Below the pieces are notes generated by a model, which ran no database searches, was not told where the DNA came from, and saw nothing but the letters and a program-made list of their open reading frames with translations. DNA of 64,000 nucleotides from Coprinellus micaceus. Taxonomy: Eukaryota > Basidiomycota > Agaricomycetes > Agaricales > Psathyrellaceae. Of this stretch, positions 43,995 to 55,132 are shown piece after piece (positions within the stretch are counted from its first letter, which is position 1; the number at the start of each line of letters is the position of its first letter). A program made the position numbers and the translations under genes. The stretch covers positions 5,493,001 through 5,557,000 of the forward strand of contig OX596334.1 in the NCBI GenBank assembly GCA_951394405.1, given 5' to 3'.

Positions 43995-44716
43995 GGACCT
44001 GTGGACTCGAGGGCGAGAAGGGGTCATCCAAGCGACAGCTAGTCCAACCAGTCGAATCGTCGGATCCAAGGTGTCCAAGCGGTCGAAACGCTGTCAGAAG
44101 CGGCTGGAACACAAAATTGTAGGGTACACGCACTCACATACTTCCTTCGGCGCTTGATATCCTTCCCAGTTGGGGATGGCGAAGGAGTCAGTGGCAAATA
44201 CCCGGCAATCCCAAACCAGGCGCAGGTGAGATCTATGTAGCTCTATAGAGAGTGGGGGGTCCAATCGGACGATGCGAGGGGTGAAGAGACGGCTCATTGA
44301 GAAGTTTGCGCAGGGTAGAACCTCATACGTCCTGGGACCATTGACGCCTTGATTTGAGGGAGGTTTGCCAGGTGGTCTGTTTCAACGGGCGCATGGTGGT
44401 AAGCCCGGGTCCCATCCGGCCCAGACGAGCTCGAGAGATGAGGTGTAGGTGTAGGTGTTTGATCCTAGCTTTCTCGACGCGCTTCAATGTCCACGATCCA
44501 AATTGGCTGTCTCGCACGAACTGCAGCCCCACCTGGAGAAGACTGGTTGGGACGACGATCCGTCCAAACGGTCGAATGGTCTTGTCCAACCTGTCCAACC
44601 TGTCCAAACGCTGTGAGCCGCAGCCAGAACTCTAAGATTAATGTATTACACTCACCGTGGCGTCCCACAACCTCATGCTCTAGATCGCGGTTAGCGACAT
44701 TGAAGTTGAGGATCAA
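43995..44716 (-). repeat. Repeat block F upstream of TBP copy (related to E, C and D)
   Basis: Exon-like frames with RLDRLDKTIRPFGRIVV and SWTLKRVEKARIKHLHL, preceded by LNFNVANRDLEHEVVG, related to the upstream parts of repeats C and D and to repeat E. The TTGGACAGG tandem motif and GT-AG borders (GTGAGTG...CACAG) recur in every copy. I do not recognise the encoded sequence. It may be decayed TBP 5' exons or an unrelated neighbour carried along. Confidence 0.6.
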
Positions 44717-45710
44717 CCAGTGCCAGGGCGCTCCGAATCAAGATCGCGCCTGCGTCATGGCACGTGCTCCCGACGCCGGCAATCAAAACTCCGCATTCTG
44801 AGCGCCCAACTTGGGTCTGTTGGCGCCTGGCTGCTTCGCCTCTTTCCACCACCATCGTCACCTCTAACTTCACCCTCAAGTCGCTCCCACGTCCCATTCT
44901 GTCGCTGAAGGGGCGCCTATATATAACCGATTCAGCGCTGTTCTCCACCTGACGGTTTGAATTCACCACTTTGCGGTCACTTTCCCGACCCAGGCCCCTA
45001 AGTCATCCATTTCTTGTCGCACAGTCATCGCCATGGTCGGTGAGGCGGACGACTAGGGAATCCAAGACTGCTTTCAGCAGTCAACATCGGAGGTAGCTTC
45101 GCGGCGAGCTCGTCGGGGTCCTGTCGGGCTTCAACCCCCTCGAGCGTGCTGGCATTGAGTGAGTCGATATGAACTCGTCTCGTTTCTGGGATGATATTCC
45201 CTAACCGTACTCACAGCACTACCCCCCATCAATGGCTCTATCTTTGCGACCCAGAGCTCAGTGGACCATCACCAAGGCCCGTACACTTGAGAAGGGGTGT
45301 CCGGCTCATCGTCGATCGAATTTGGCGAGTTTCTCGAGCTCCGTCGGGAATGGTGTGCTATCGACGCGAATCGCGATGGGGCAAGAAGACACCAGAGACC
45401 TGCCCACCACGCCCAGGCGACGTTTGGGATGCCCCGTTTCATGCCCCAATCAAGTGCCTGTACGAGTTTCCGAGGTGCGAGTGACTCTGACTCCCAGTGC
45501 CGACTCGACCTACTAGTTCAGCCGTTGATCATCTTGCAGGGTCACCCTGTGCTTCCCCAGTACAAGCATGAGAGCATTGGGTATCTCTATTCGCTCGCCT
45601 CGTACACGTGCTTGGTGCTGCCAACGCTACAACACCAAGATTGCCGAGAAGGTGGACGAGAGCAACGGCTTCTTCGTTCACTCGACCACCCCGCGTAGCG
45701 TTCACCCTGT
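44515..45710 (+). repeat. Duplicated block B (inverted partner of 4509-5905)
   Basis: Near-identical to block A in inverted orientation from about 44560 to 45561. The few residue changes include FHAPIKC versus FDAPIKR. After 45561 the two copies diverge but share KIAEKVDESNGFF (45651-45690). A TATATATA box (44919) and an ATG (45032) followed by plausible GT-AG exons suggest a former gene on the plus strand. No family is recognised. Confidence 0.7.
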
Positions 45711-47190
45711 ACGACGTATCTGAGGTCTTCTAATGCCCTAAACTGAAGACGCGAGGTAAGCCCGTGTGTTCTGAATAGAATAGAACAAATGGCTTATCTT
45801 GCGAACTGACTCGGATACAGCTTCGTTGCAGGCTTTGATCGAGCGCAGGCTGTGGTGGATGCAGCCCTAAGCGGGAGAGGCAGACGTACGTGCAAGATCT
45901 AGAGGTGTGCAGAGTGGTGGGTGGGTGCTGGGTAAATGTTGCCTGATCGACGCACACACCCCACCATACAACTTCCTTTCGCCCCTTCTTAACCCAACAT
46001 ATGCATCCATTACCTTCCAGCCAACCTAGCACAATATGAATCGGCACCGAGAGCACACCCTTGGCGCGGACGTACTGGTCGTCAACTCCGACGTTGCGCT
46101 TTAGCTACTCCGACCCAACCCAACCCAACCGGCGACAAAATTCGCGAGCATATGAGACTCTCACCACCCAAAAACCTCCACAAACGGCAGGGCAGTGAGT
46201 GGGACGATGCCCAACTCCAATGTCCGTCTTGGTGGACGCTCAGCTCGACCGTGGGATCTGGGTGTGTGAGTGGAGGGTCGGGTGGATGAGGTGGATGGGT
46301 GAGAGCGGGAGGAGCGAGGAGTTGAATGTTGAGGGAATTCGAAAGCGAGGGAGGCCGAAGGGAAGGAGGGGTGGCTCTAGAGCGGAGGGTAGAGGGAAGG
46401 GGAATCCCGCACAAGTAGCGTGACATGCTCGTAGCGGGGCGCTGGCGGTATGGAGTGAGTACAGGTTGTTCTATTTGAAGTGGGAGGCGCTAACCGTTCG
46501 CTATTAGGACCCTACTGTATGCCTCGAGGAACTGAGGGCGGACGACCCGATGCTCGGAAACGACGACACAAGGCCACCGAGGGTGCAGAGGCCAAGCGGT
46601 GGCGACGGCGACGGCGTATCAAGGTGATCATATGGCGCGCGACGGGTACATGCTAACCTCGGGGGCCATGTGTTGGCTATGGCATGTTAATGATTCTATG
46701 ACAGTGAAAGATTAGGCTTGCTTCGGTTCCTGGTCTTGAGGGTGTCACTATAGCTACAACGAGTACTTCGTGTGGGACGTCGTGGAGATTGTGTCGCGGT
46801 GGATAGAGATGAGGACGGACGGACGCATAGGCCACCAGTCCATTCATTTCTCAATGCTGGAGCTCGGCGGCATGGAGGGATATCGATGTGGTGCAAAGGG
46901 CTGGGTTAGGGTGAAGGGGCGACGAACGATGAAGGTGGAATAATGTAAGCTCGTCATTAAACAATCGTGATTATACAGAAGTCTCCTTCATACGTAGACC
47001 TTTATTAAACTGTCTAGAGATCCAACGGCTTCCCTCACGATGACCGAACTTCCAGGCCTGCCTCGCCATGCTTAATCCAGCTGACTAACCCTGCCTCTCA
47101 ACACACCACTCGCGTTCTAGTACCGCTCCACAATTAACGCAAACCTAAGTCCACCTTGATGGCCTGCCCTGAAGATAGTGGTGTGGTACA
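45711..47190. other. No firm gene
   Basis: A short Arg-rich frame from ATG 46519 (MPRGTEGGRPDARKRRHK, then a run of Arg) ends near a possible donor at 46623. It could be a small first exon, but nothing downstream joins it convincingly. Confidence 0.35.
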
Positions 47191-47194
47191 GAAT

Positions 47195-48015
47195 AATGGG
47201 CATGTTTTCTGCGTGTTTTTACCAGAAACAGAGGTGAAAGACGGGTCCCCGTTCGCCTGTTTTATTGTCGCAGAAACAGACTGAAAACAGGACTGGCTCG
47301 GATGTTTTCCGCCTGTTTGCCGCAGAAACAGACAGGAAACATGGCCATTCCACATGTTTGCAAAGGCTTTTTGGCGTGAAACAGAGCAGTCATTTTTTCT
47401 ATATGTTTCCAGCTGCTTTCGGAAGGAAACAGAGTCGAAACATTCAGCAGGCATGTTTTCGGTATCCTTTCAGCGGAAATGTTGCAGAAACAGGCAGGGA
47501 GCATGATTCCACCATGATTCTGCTTGAATCATGCTGAACTCGGACTGAAATCAGGCTGAAGTATTTTCAGCATGTTTCTCGCATGTTTCGGCGTGGATAC
47601 ATATGCCTTACCGGGTGTTTCCACTGCCTTTCTCGGTGGAAACATGGGGGACTCTTTGTCTCCCTGTTTCCCTTCTAATTCCGCTAGGAGAAACGCTGGA
47701 AACATGGGGTCTGTCACGGATGTCACAAGTGTGACATCACAACATGTTTCTTGAGCATGGATCCACGCTGTTTCTGGACAAACTCTTTGAGGAAACATAT
47801 GAAGCCACATTTTTCCCTCAGGTTTCGCCGAGAATTCAGACCAGAGAAAAACTGAAAACGGACAATATATGTTTCCAGAATGTTTCCAGAATGTTTCGCG
47901 CGGAAACAGGCTGTAAACAGGATCATCGGCACGTTTCCACCAGGATTCCGGCAGAATCATGCCGGAAACATGCCCGCCATTTCCGGCGTGTTTCCAAAGG
48001 AAACATGGTGGAAAC
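47195..48015. repeat. Dense GGAAACA/TGTTTCC inverted-motif array
   Basis: About thirty copies of GAAACA or TGTTTC, in both orientations and usually as GGAAACATG/CATGTTTCC, are packed into about 820 bp. Many pairs are close enough to form hairpins (for example around 47995-48015). The open frames through it are by-products of the motif. It resembles the motif-saturated interior of other non-autonomous elements in this window, but I could not find matching terminal repeats. Confidence 0.75.
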
Positions 48016-50505
48016 CTATTGTCGCTGGCCTTGTGTCATTTATCTGAGATATGAAAAACAGATTCCAGTGCAATCTAGTGGTCCCTAGTTGAACGACCAG
48101 GGGGAGTGTGGGTAGGGCCTTGGAGTGCGGAAGTCAGCGACGCTATATACAGACATTAGTAACAGAACCTATGATGAGGGAAGGGAAGAAAGAGACGGTT
48201 CTGAGTGGCTTGCAACATGGTGGATTAAATCTGGGACGGAACACACCGACCACTCGTTCAATCCCCGCCCGTTCCGATCAAAGATGTTCCGCTCCTCCGC
48301 CAATGCAGGCGACGGACCGAAGGCTTTCCCGTCCAGTGCATTGGGTGTTATCTTGCGGTAGACATGGGGCGGTATCACGGGTGTATCATTGGGCCATACC
48401 TTTCCCCGTGTTAATGCCTTTCCCTGTAGAACGATGTAGATCCTCCATCTTCGGATGAATCCAGCTCGACCGACCTGTTTACTGTTGCGTTCGCTTGTAG
48501 GCTGAACGATAAGACCTGGGCAATGGAGAGTTCTCCCTTCTCAGTTGGCGAGCTAAAGAGTCTAAACCTAGCCCAGGTTGTGTGGCGTCATACTCACTGG
48601 AATCTCCCAGCAACTTGTACCAAGCCATTCAGTCCAGCAACTGTGGGCTGTGCACTGCTTCGACTGGAAGTATACTCCTCGGTTGTGAATACTATCTGCT
48701 ACGCAACGCTAATGACTGCGGTTGGTTGGGCGGGAATGGGAAATGGAACACTTACCTGTGAGAGAAAGTAGACCTGCCCGTCGACCCTACTTGGGCCCAA
48801 CACAACTCTGAGCCCAATGAAACTGAGAGCAGTATGCATCATTCAGGGTCTGAAGTCGAAGCGCCCTCCTACCAAAGTAGCATAGGCCCACCTTTTCTCT
48901 CGAGGAGTGCAATTGGGTTGGGAAGAAAGACTAGGCGGGGTGGCATCAAAACCCTGCGGACTCTGGAGATCTCCTTTCCTCTGCAGGGTGGACGCACTGG
49001 TCAGTGCACATCTCGCCTCCACCAACTAGAGCCCAATTTAGAATGAATTGGTTGCTTGAAATTACTTATGACATTGGGACAGGGTATGTCCACAAGATGT
49101 CATGCGTAATGATAGCCATAGGTCACCACATATATATACGAGTGAACCTTTGAACACCGGCTTCCACACTCTGATTCCTTTCTACTCCCGTTCCCTTGAG
49201 CCTTCGCTTGTATACGACACTCTACTGATCCTCTTCTGCCTCTCAGGCCATCGTACCATCACCGTATCTATGCTTGGACTGCCAGCTATGGAATTGATCT
49301 CCCGAAGAACAGTAGCCACGACGCGTGCCAATCTCACGTTCGAGCACGCAGCGGGCGGCCAAATGCTTTCCACAGTCGTGGCGACCATGTGCAAACCATT
49401 CAATCTGTCTACGATTCTTCTTGGTGCTAATCCCCTTGTTCTTCTGTTCGCAGGCTTTTTGGGGTCGCCTTGGTGCGTGCCCCCTCTACCTACGAAAGAT
49501 TAAGATACCCCTCTTACCGATTCCACTCCATGATCACCTCAGTTTCTTATTATACACTACCTCTTGTCACACTCACGAACCGACCCACTCTCCACCAAAC
49601 TTCTTGTGTGTGCCCTTGGGATCCTGTCCATGCTGGAGGCTGCCTTCGCAAATCACCAGATGTACTGGTTCTTTGTGCTTGATAACGATGTACCGGAGCG
49701 CAGTGATCACATATACGTGTGCGTCATCGACATTGAGGATTAATGTGGGATCTGACATCCCTATTTTCGACTAGATCGATAACAGTACATGCTGGGTGAC
49801 TGACTTTTCCCCCGACTGTAACTGACTCCCTGGACTGTGACTTGTACCAGGGCCGAATAGCGTGTATAGTGAGTGCCATTACATACGCGACGACTTGACC
49901 TTGTTCTAACGCCAATTAGGTTTTGATGGCTTTTGCTGCCCAGCTGTAGGAAACACTTCCGTTGTTATGAAGCTACACCGTCGCTAACCCCATTTCCAAT
50001 AGATTTTACGCTGCTCGAATTTGGAAAGGTTCGTCAAACCTCCTCCTCGTGACCGGTCGACTTACGGCACCTCTTGCCCAGTGGGTAGAAATTTGAATAG
50101 CCCTCTACGCTATTCAGTAATCCCGATTGTGAGTGATGATGGTAACATTTCCATTGTACTCCAAGCTCATCCGCTGCAGCTGGGTCTTGCTCTGACGCAC
50201 ATAGGGGGAGGACTGAGTAAGTCAGACACCCTCGCCAGTGTGTCTCGCAAATTATGACGCAGAACCTGATGCGAGCTATACAGTTCAGGTAGCGCTATTG
50301 TGCGTTCTGTGCAACTATCCTCCCTTGGGGTGTACTCAGTCCGCTCTCGCTCTCAGGGCACATTCCAAGACCTTTACCAAAATGAACAAGTACGCATACT
50401 ACGTTGTTGTAAGTGCTTCCATTTCGAAACGAAAAAGCTATCACTTATTTCTCGCAGAGATCTGTGTACATCCACGGATCAGCCTCGGCGATGTGCGACA
50501 TCTTC
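48016..50505. other. No firm gene
   Basis: Frames such as 49102-49503 (133 codons, hydrophobic stretches) and 50300-50722 lack family motifs and coherent splicing. Confidence 0.35.
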
Positions 50506-50513
50506 ATCACAGC

Positions 50514-53072
50514 TAGTGATGGTCACACTCAGTAAAAAGGATAGTCAGGCCAAGTATGACATAGTCGGATCAGAGTCGGAATTTTTGGACATGCTGACTT
50601 GGGCAGGAAACGTGTCGTTAATCCTGACTAGAAATTTTGCGATAGTCAGGCAGAAGTCAGCCCAAGTCGGCCCTGTTGCTCGGCGTGGCTTGCCATTTAG
50701 TCAGGCTCTAGTCAGATGGTAGTCGGCGCTTGTTGTTCAGAATTCAATCCAGACGGTGACACGTAGATGGCGCGGGAAATCCCATATATTTGCAAGGTAA
50801 ACTACTACACGGAGGGGTACACATGCTATAGATATCTATGAGGCAGAGGTGTGTTGGGATATTGAAACAGGTGTCTAGTTGAGGCCACGAGCTACATTCA
50901 AGCGGTAGGGGATTGCCGAGTTGGTATACCTATGGAAAGGCGAGTCGCAATTAGCCGCCGGGAATATAGGAACAAGCGAAGGAAGATCTCACCGCCTCAT
51001 TGACCGAAAGAAACAAATTCCATAAATCCAAATTTGAGGAAGGCAGGTGAGCGGTGGTGTGTGGAGGCTTGGCACAGGAGTTAACATGGGTAAGAGAGGG
51101 GAGAGGACGCTCACTTCACCTGTGTCTGCAGTCCTATGACGTGGCGACGGTGCTCGGTGCGCGAAGGTGGGGCAGATCGGTAGGGCGGTAGTGTGGGCTG
51201 GGTTCTCTCGGGCACAGAGTTGGGAGGTAGAGAACAAAGGAGCCACTGGGCGGGAACTTCATGTGGGCTGGAGGAGGCCGAAGGTGGAGAATGATAGTGG
51301 AGGAAGGTATGTAAAGCGAAAGCGACCGAGAGTGCTAGACAAAGTGTTGAGTTCGAATGTCATTCCCAGGCCGGTCGTTGATCAAATGCCAGAGCTCCTA
51401 AGGCCGTAAACGGCACCAATAGTGTGGATTTGGAAGGAATTATCCTGACGGCCTGAGGACGTCAGTGAATTGGAATCGTTGCGTGTCGGTCGGTCGGTCG
51501 GCCAGTATGTCAGCCTGTCAGCGGGGGCCTGGTTAAGTTGTTAGGCTGCCTCATGCAGTTACGGGGCATCGCAAGGGCATCGGGTAAGGGGAACGGGGGG
51601 ACAAGGGAGCCAAGGCCAGGGGTTGGGCGTGTGTGGGTGTGTTTGTGCACGCGATGATAGTGTCCGCCCGACTCGATCGCGTCGAACGCTGGTTCAGCTC
51701 AACTATACACCTTCAGTTTGGGTATGCACAACATGCCTTAACCACTCGCAGTGTGTCACCACTGCACCTTCTCTCGGGCGATTAAACTTCAGGGAGCAAG
51801 TGAAGCGGATCGGCGTGATGCGCTTGATGGCCAACCTGGAGGAGGGAGTCTCCTTCAGGATGTATATTCTAGATGCATCCGTTGGGGGTACCACAGTGTT
51901 TTCAGGGTCGGGAAGTGCGAATCATTAGCATACCACCCCCACCGCCCTCCACTCTGCTCAACGCACCTCTGTTGAAATCCCGCTTTCGGCTCTATGACAA
52001 ACTTTGCTTGATATTCTTTCAACGCACCATAGGACCTGGACCGCAGTCACATGAAGGGGCGAGAGTGCTTGTTACTGTGGCTACAACAAGGAAGGGGGGC
52101 CTACCAGCAAGGTGATCCTGAACATACCGCACAGCTATACCTGATGACCATGGGGTCGTGGATAGAAGCCCATCAGGGATCGATGGCGCATTTGGCGGTC
52201 AACAGCGTTGAACATAGACCTCCCCTCAAGGTAGCTGTGCCTACCGACCGACCAACAGAGGGACAATAAGGGGAAAAAGGGGAGACAGGCGACAGCGCGA
52301 CACACGAACCTGACGACCCGACGGCCGGACAGCGTGACATGTGAGAGGCCGATTCCAATACAGTGACGTTCTGGACGGCCTCTGCTACCCAATTCCATCG
52401 TTCCCGCTCGAAGCCAGCTGAGGTTCCCGAAGCCGCCTGCACCTTGGATGGCAATATTTAACAATCATATACCTTCTTTGTATCTTCATTCCTTACACAC
52501 GTCGACGTCAGGCCAACATGTTGCAGAACCTCAGGTTCTATGGGCGGACAGCCAGAGTGCCAGAAGGACCCAAGCACTCCAAGTCTTTGGAGACGGGCGG
52601 GAATTATTTGTGGTTTGAAGGGTTCCCTGTGGGTTTTGATGGCCACTTGTGATGTTACAGAGGGAGTACGGCACTGAGGCAGACTGATGCCTGACTTCAT
52701 CCGACTGAAATCAGCCCAATGTCGCTTTTTCTGACTAGCGCTGACCTGGTCTGACTATCCTTTTTACTGAGGGTCACGGGTAACCCGCGGGTAGCGGCGC
52801 AGCCACCCGTACCCGTACCCGTGGAAACCCTGACCCGCAACCCGGCGGGTTTCCCGCGTCGAACGAGCCCAAGAACACCCAAAACGGATCAGAAATGGTG
52901 GAGATATGAGTGAATTGAATAAATCACTCATAACCCGCCGAGTTTTCGTCCGTTTTGGACGTTCTTGAGCTCGTTTTAAACGTCACGGGTATGCGGACGT
53001 CTACCCGTACCCGTACCCGCGCATACCCGTCCCGCAAACCCGGCGGGTTTCCAATACCCTTGACCATCACTA
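50514..53072. mobile_element. hAT-type MITE, split by a nested element
   Basis: The outer ends are TAGTGATGGTCA (50514) and TGACCATCACTA (to 53072), flanked by perfect 8-bp duplications ATCACAGC (50506-50513 and 53073-53080). An 8-bp duplication and TAGTG ends match the hAT superfamily. Excluding the insert, the element is about 310 bp (50514-50526 plus 52772-53072) and strongly palindromic: both arms carry ACCCGTACCCGT runs and CCCGCCGGGTTT-type blocks around a centre near 52920. It has no coding capacity. Confidence 0.85.
50527..52771. mobile_element. Nested TIR element inside the hAT MITE
   Basis: Inverted ends TCAGTAAAAAGGATAGTCAG (from 50529, and on the minus strand from 52770), extending imperfectly to CCAAGT/CCAGGT. 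GGTCAC lies on both sides (50521-50526 and 52772-52777), which fits a short target duplication within the MITE's left arm. Subterminal zones (50540-50730 and 52680-52760) are rich in AGTCAG/AGTCGG. The 1.9-kb interior has no recognisable transposase; it includes a GGTC tetranucleotide run near 51487. Superfamily not assigned. Confidence 0.75.
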
Positions 53073-53646
53073 ATCACAGCGGGCTTAGTCCTCATATTGC
53101 GGACATGTTTGGATAGCACTCGGAGGTGAGTTTACCCGGCGCTTCGCTTTGATTTGATCTCTGAGTGACCACACTCCTGCAGGGCAAAGAACCTTACTAT
53201 CTCATTGGTGTACTTGGCTGCCAAGTACAGATTCCCCCCTGCCAAAATAATGGAAATGCACTAAGTCCCCGTTCCCACGGGGGCCAAGTACAGCAAGGCC
53301 AAGTACAGTGGGCCAAAAGCCAGGTACAGACCCAGTCCTGGGCCAAGTACAGTAGACCCACCCTAAACTGGGAATTATCCAGGACCACTACCAGGTCAAC
53401 CAGCATCCACAGCAGGTTACACATGGGTATACCCAGGTATAACCCTGCTGTGGGTGCAGGTTGACTTGGAAATGAATCCCAGTATCCAACCCACACCCCC
53501 AGTTCCCACTATTCCCAGTCCACCTTATATTAATTTGGCCCAACCTTATATAAAGACTCAACCCAAAGTCAGTGAAGCCCTCACTAGTTATGGGAAGTCC
53601 AATATACAGTCAGACTGACTCAATATCAAGTGTGACTGGTACACAA

Positions 53647-53995
53647 CCCAAGTCTACCTGCTATCAGGTAGGCCAGACCTCATATCAAGTCTCAACAGTC
53701 AGAGACTGGTACACCTGACTTGAAGTCAGCCCATCCTACACACTGGTGTGACCCAGGTTGAAACCCACCACCCAAGTCTACCTGCTATCAGGTAGGCCAG
53801 ACCTCATATAAAGTCTCAACAGTCAGAGACTGGTACACTTGACTTGAAGTCAGCCCACCCTACACACTGGTGAAACCCAGTACCCAAGTACACCTACTAT
53901 CTGGCAGGTCAGACCCAAGTGAAGTCTCAACAGTCAGAGACTGGTATACTTTACTTATAGTCAACCCACCCTACACACAGGTGTACCCAAGTCAA
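53647..53995. repeat. Tandem repeat, three units of about 112-124 bp
   Basis: Units start at 53647, 53771 and 53883 with CCCAAGT(C/A)(T/C)ACCT. They share GGTAGGCCAGACC, TCAACAGTCAGAGACTGGTA, CTTGAAGTCAGCCCA and CCTACACAC. The third unit is the most diverged. Confidence 0.85.
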
Positions 53996-54143
53996 GACCA
54001 AGTGAGCCAGTGACTATGAGGATGGCCAGTCCTGATAGTCACCAAGTCACCCAGTAGCCCCCAAGACCATCCAAAGAAACTATGAATGCAAGCTGACCTC
54101 ATATAAGGCCAGGCTATTTGAAATCCCCCAAGTCCCCCCAGAA

Positions 54144-54175
54144 ATTATATGAGGCCAAATGAACCTCATATAAAT
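54144..54175. repeat. ATATGAGG...CCTCATAT palindrome
   Basis: A 32-bp near-perfect inverted repeat (stem ATTATATGAGG, loop CCAAATGAA). Related hairpins lie in the 5' introns of the helicase gene at 55088-55118, 55239-55266, 55380-55410 and 55520-55547. Confidence 0.7.
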
Positions 54176-55132
54176 TTGAGTCATAGTCATACAGAGGCCA
54201 GGTTACACCCCCTAGGATGGGCAATTACACCACATGCAGGGAAATGTTCTGGTCATCTATAGACATCTGACTTGAAATCCCCAGTCCCAAATGAAGTCCC
54301 CCAGTCCCAAATGAAACCCCCTGAGCCAGCTCCTATTGATACCACCCTGATCAGCCTAGGAAAAGGAAGACTTTGGATAGATACCAGGCTATTTGCCATT
54401 GAAGGCAGGGGCTACTGCACCAGACTGACCTTTGAAGGCAAGATGGTCCCCAAACCAGATGCACTCCTGACTTCACTCCCCTGGCTGGAATACAGGAGGA
54501 GATCCATCAGCAGGAAGGTGGTAGTGGGTACTGAAAGTGCAAACTGGGCTATTACTGGACAGTAGGTGATCCCCATAGCCTACCAAGCTTCAATGCCCCA
54601 GCCTAGTAGCCAGAAACACATCCAACATGGTGGAGGAGGAAAAGAGGAGTGCCAGCAAAGCAGAAATGTCATGGAGGTTGGGCATCACATGACCACATTC
54701 CCAGGATCAGCTAGGACTGATGGTGGGAATCTGCTGCCTGTCCTGCTTCTGCCTCTACCACCACCACCTCCTGCCACTGTTCTTAGGTATTGTCCCTTCA
54801 TTTCTGTCCATTAGGGGGGTGATTCTGATCCATGTCAGCAGCATTCATCTGAATCCTAGCAAATGTGAGTGATCTTGGGCATTTGGGGGCTTGAATCTGA
54901 TGCCAGCTCATCACAGATGTCTGCTGCCACTGTAAGTGGTGCCACCTTATCTTTTTTTTTACCCTCTATTAACCCAGCACTCTGTTGGCTAGACTTCTGT
55001 CCAGAATGTAAGTAATGAGCCACCCAAACCCCCAACCAACCCCATCTCACATTCACCTGGCCAGGTTGTGAGTGATATGTGGCCCCTATTATATCAGGTT
55101 GGTTTGGACTCATATAAACCTAACCCCAGTCT

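Noticed and set aside
47529..47960. 143-codon minus-strand frame
   Set aside because: It is generated by the GGAAACA/TGTTTCC motif array; the residues repeat with the motif rather than forming a domain.
47195..48015. Considered as a CRISPR-like array
   Set aside because: The motifs are short, occur in both orientations and have irregular spacing, and the organism is a eukaryote.
52740..53060. ACCCGT runs as interstitial telomere-like repeats
   Set aside because: The unit does not match TTAGGG, and the runs belong to the two arms of the hAT-type MITE.
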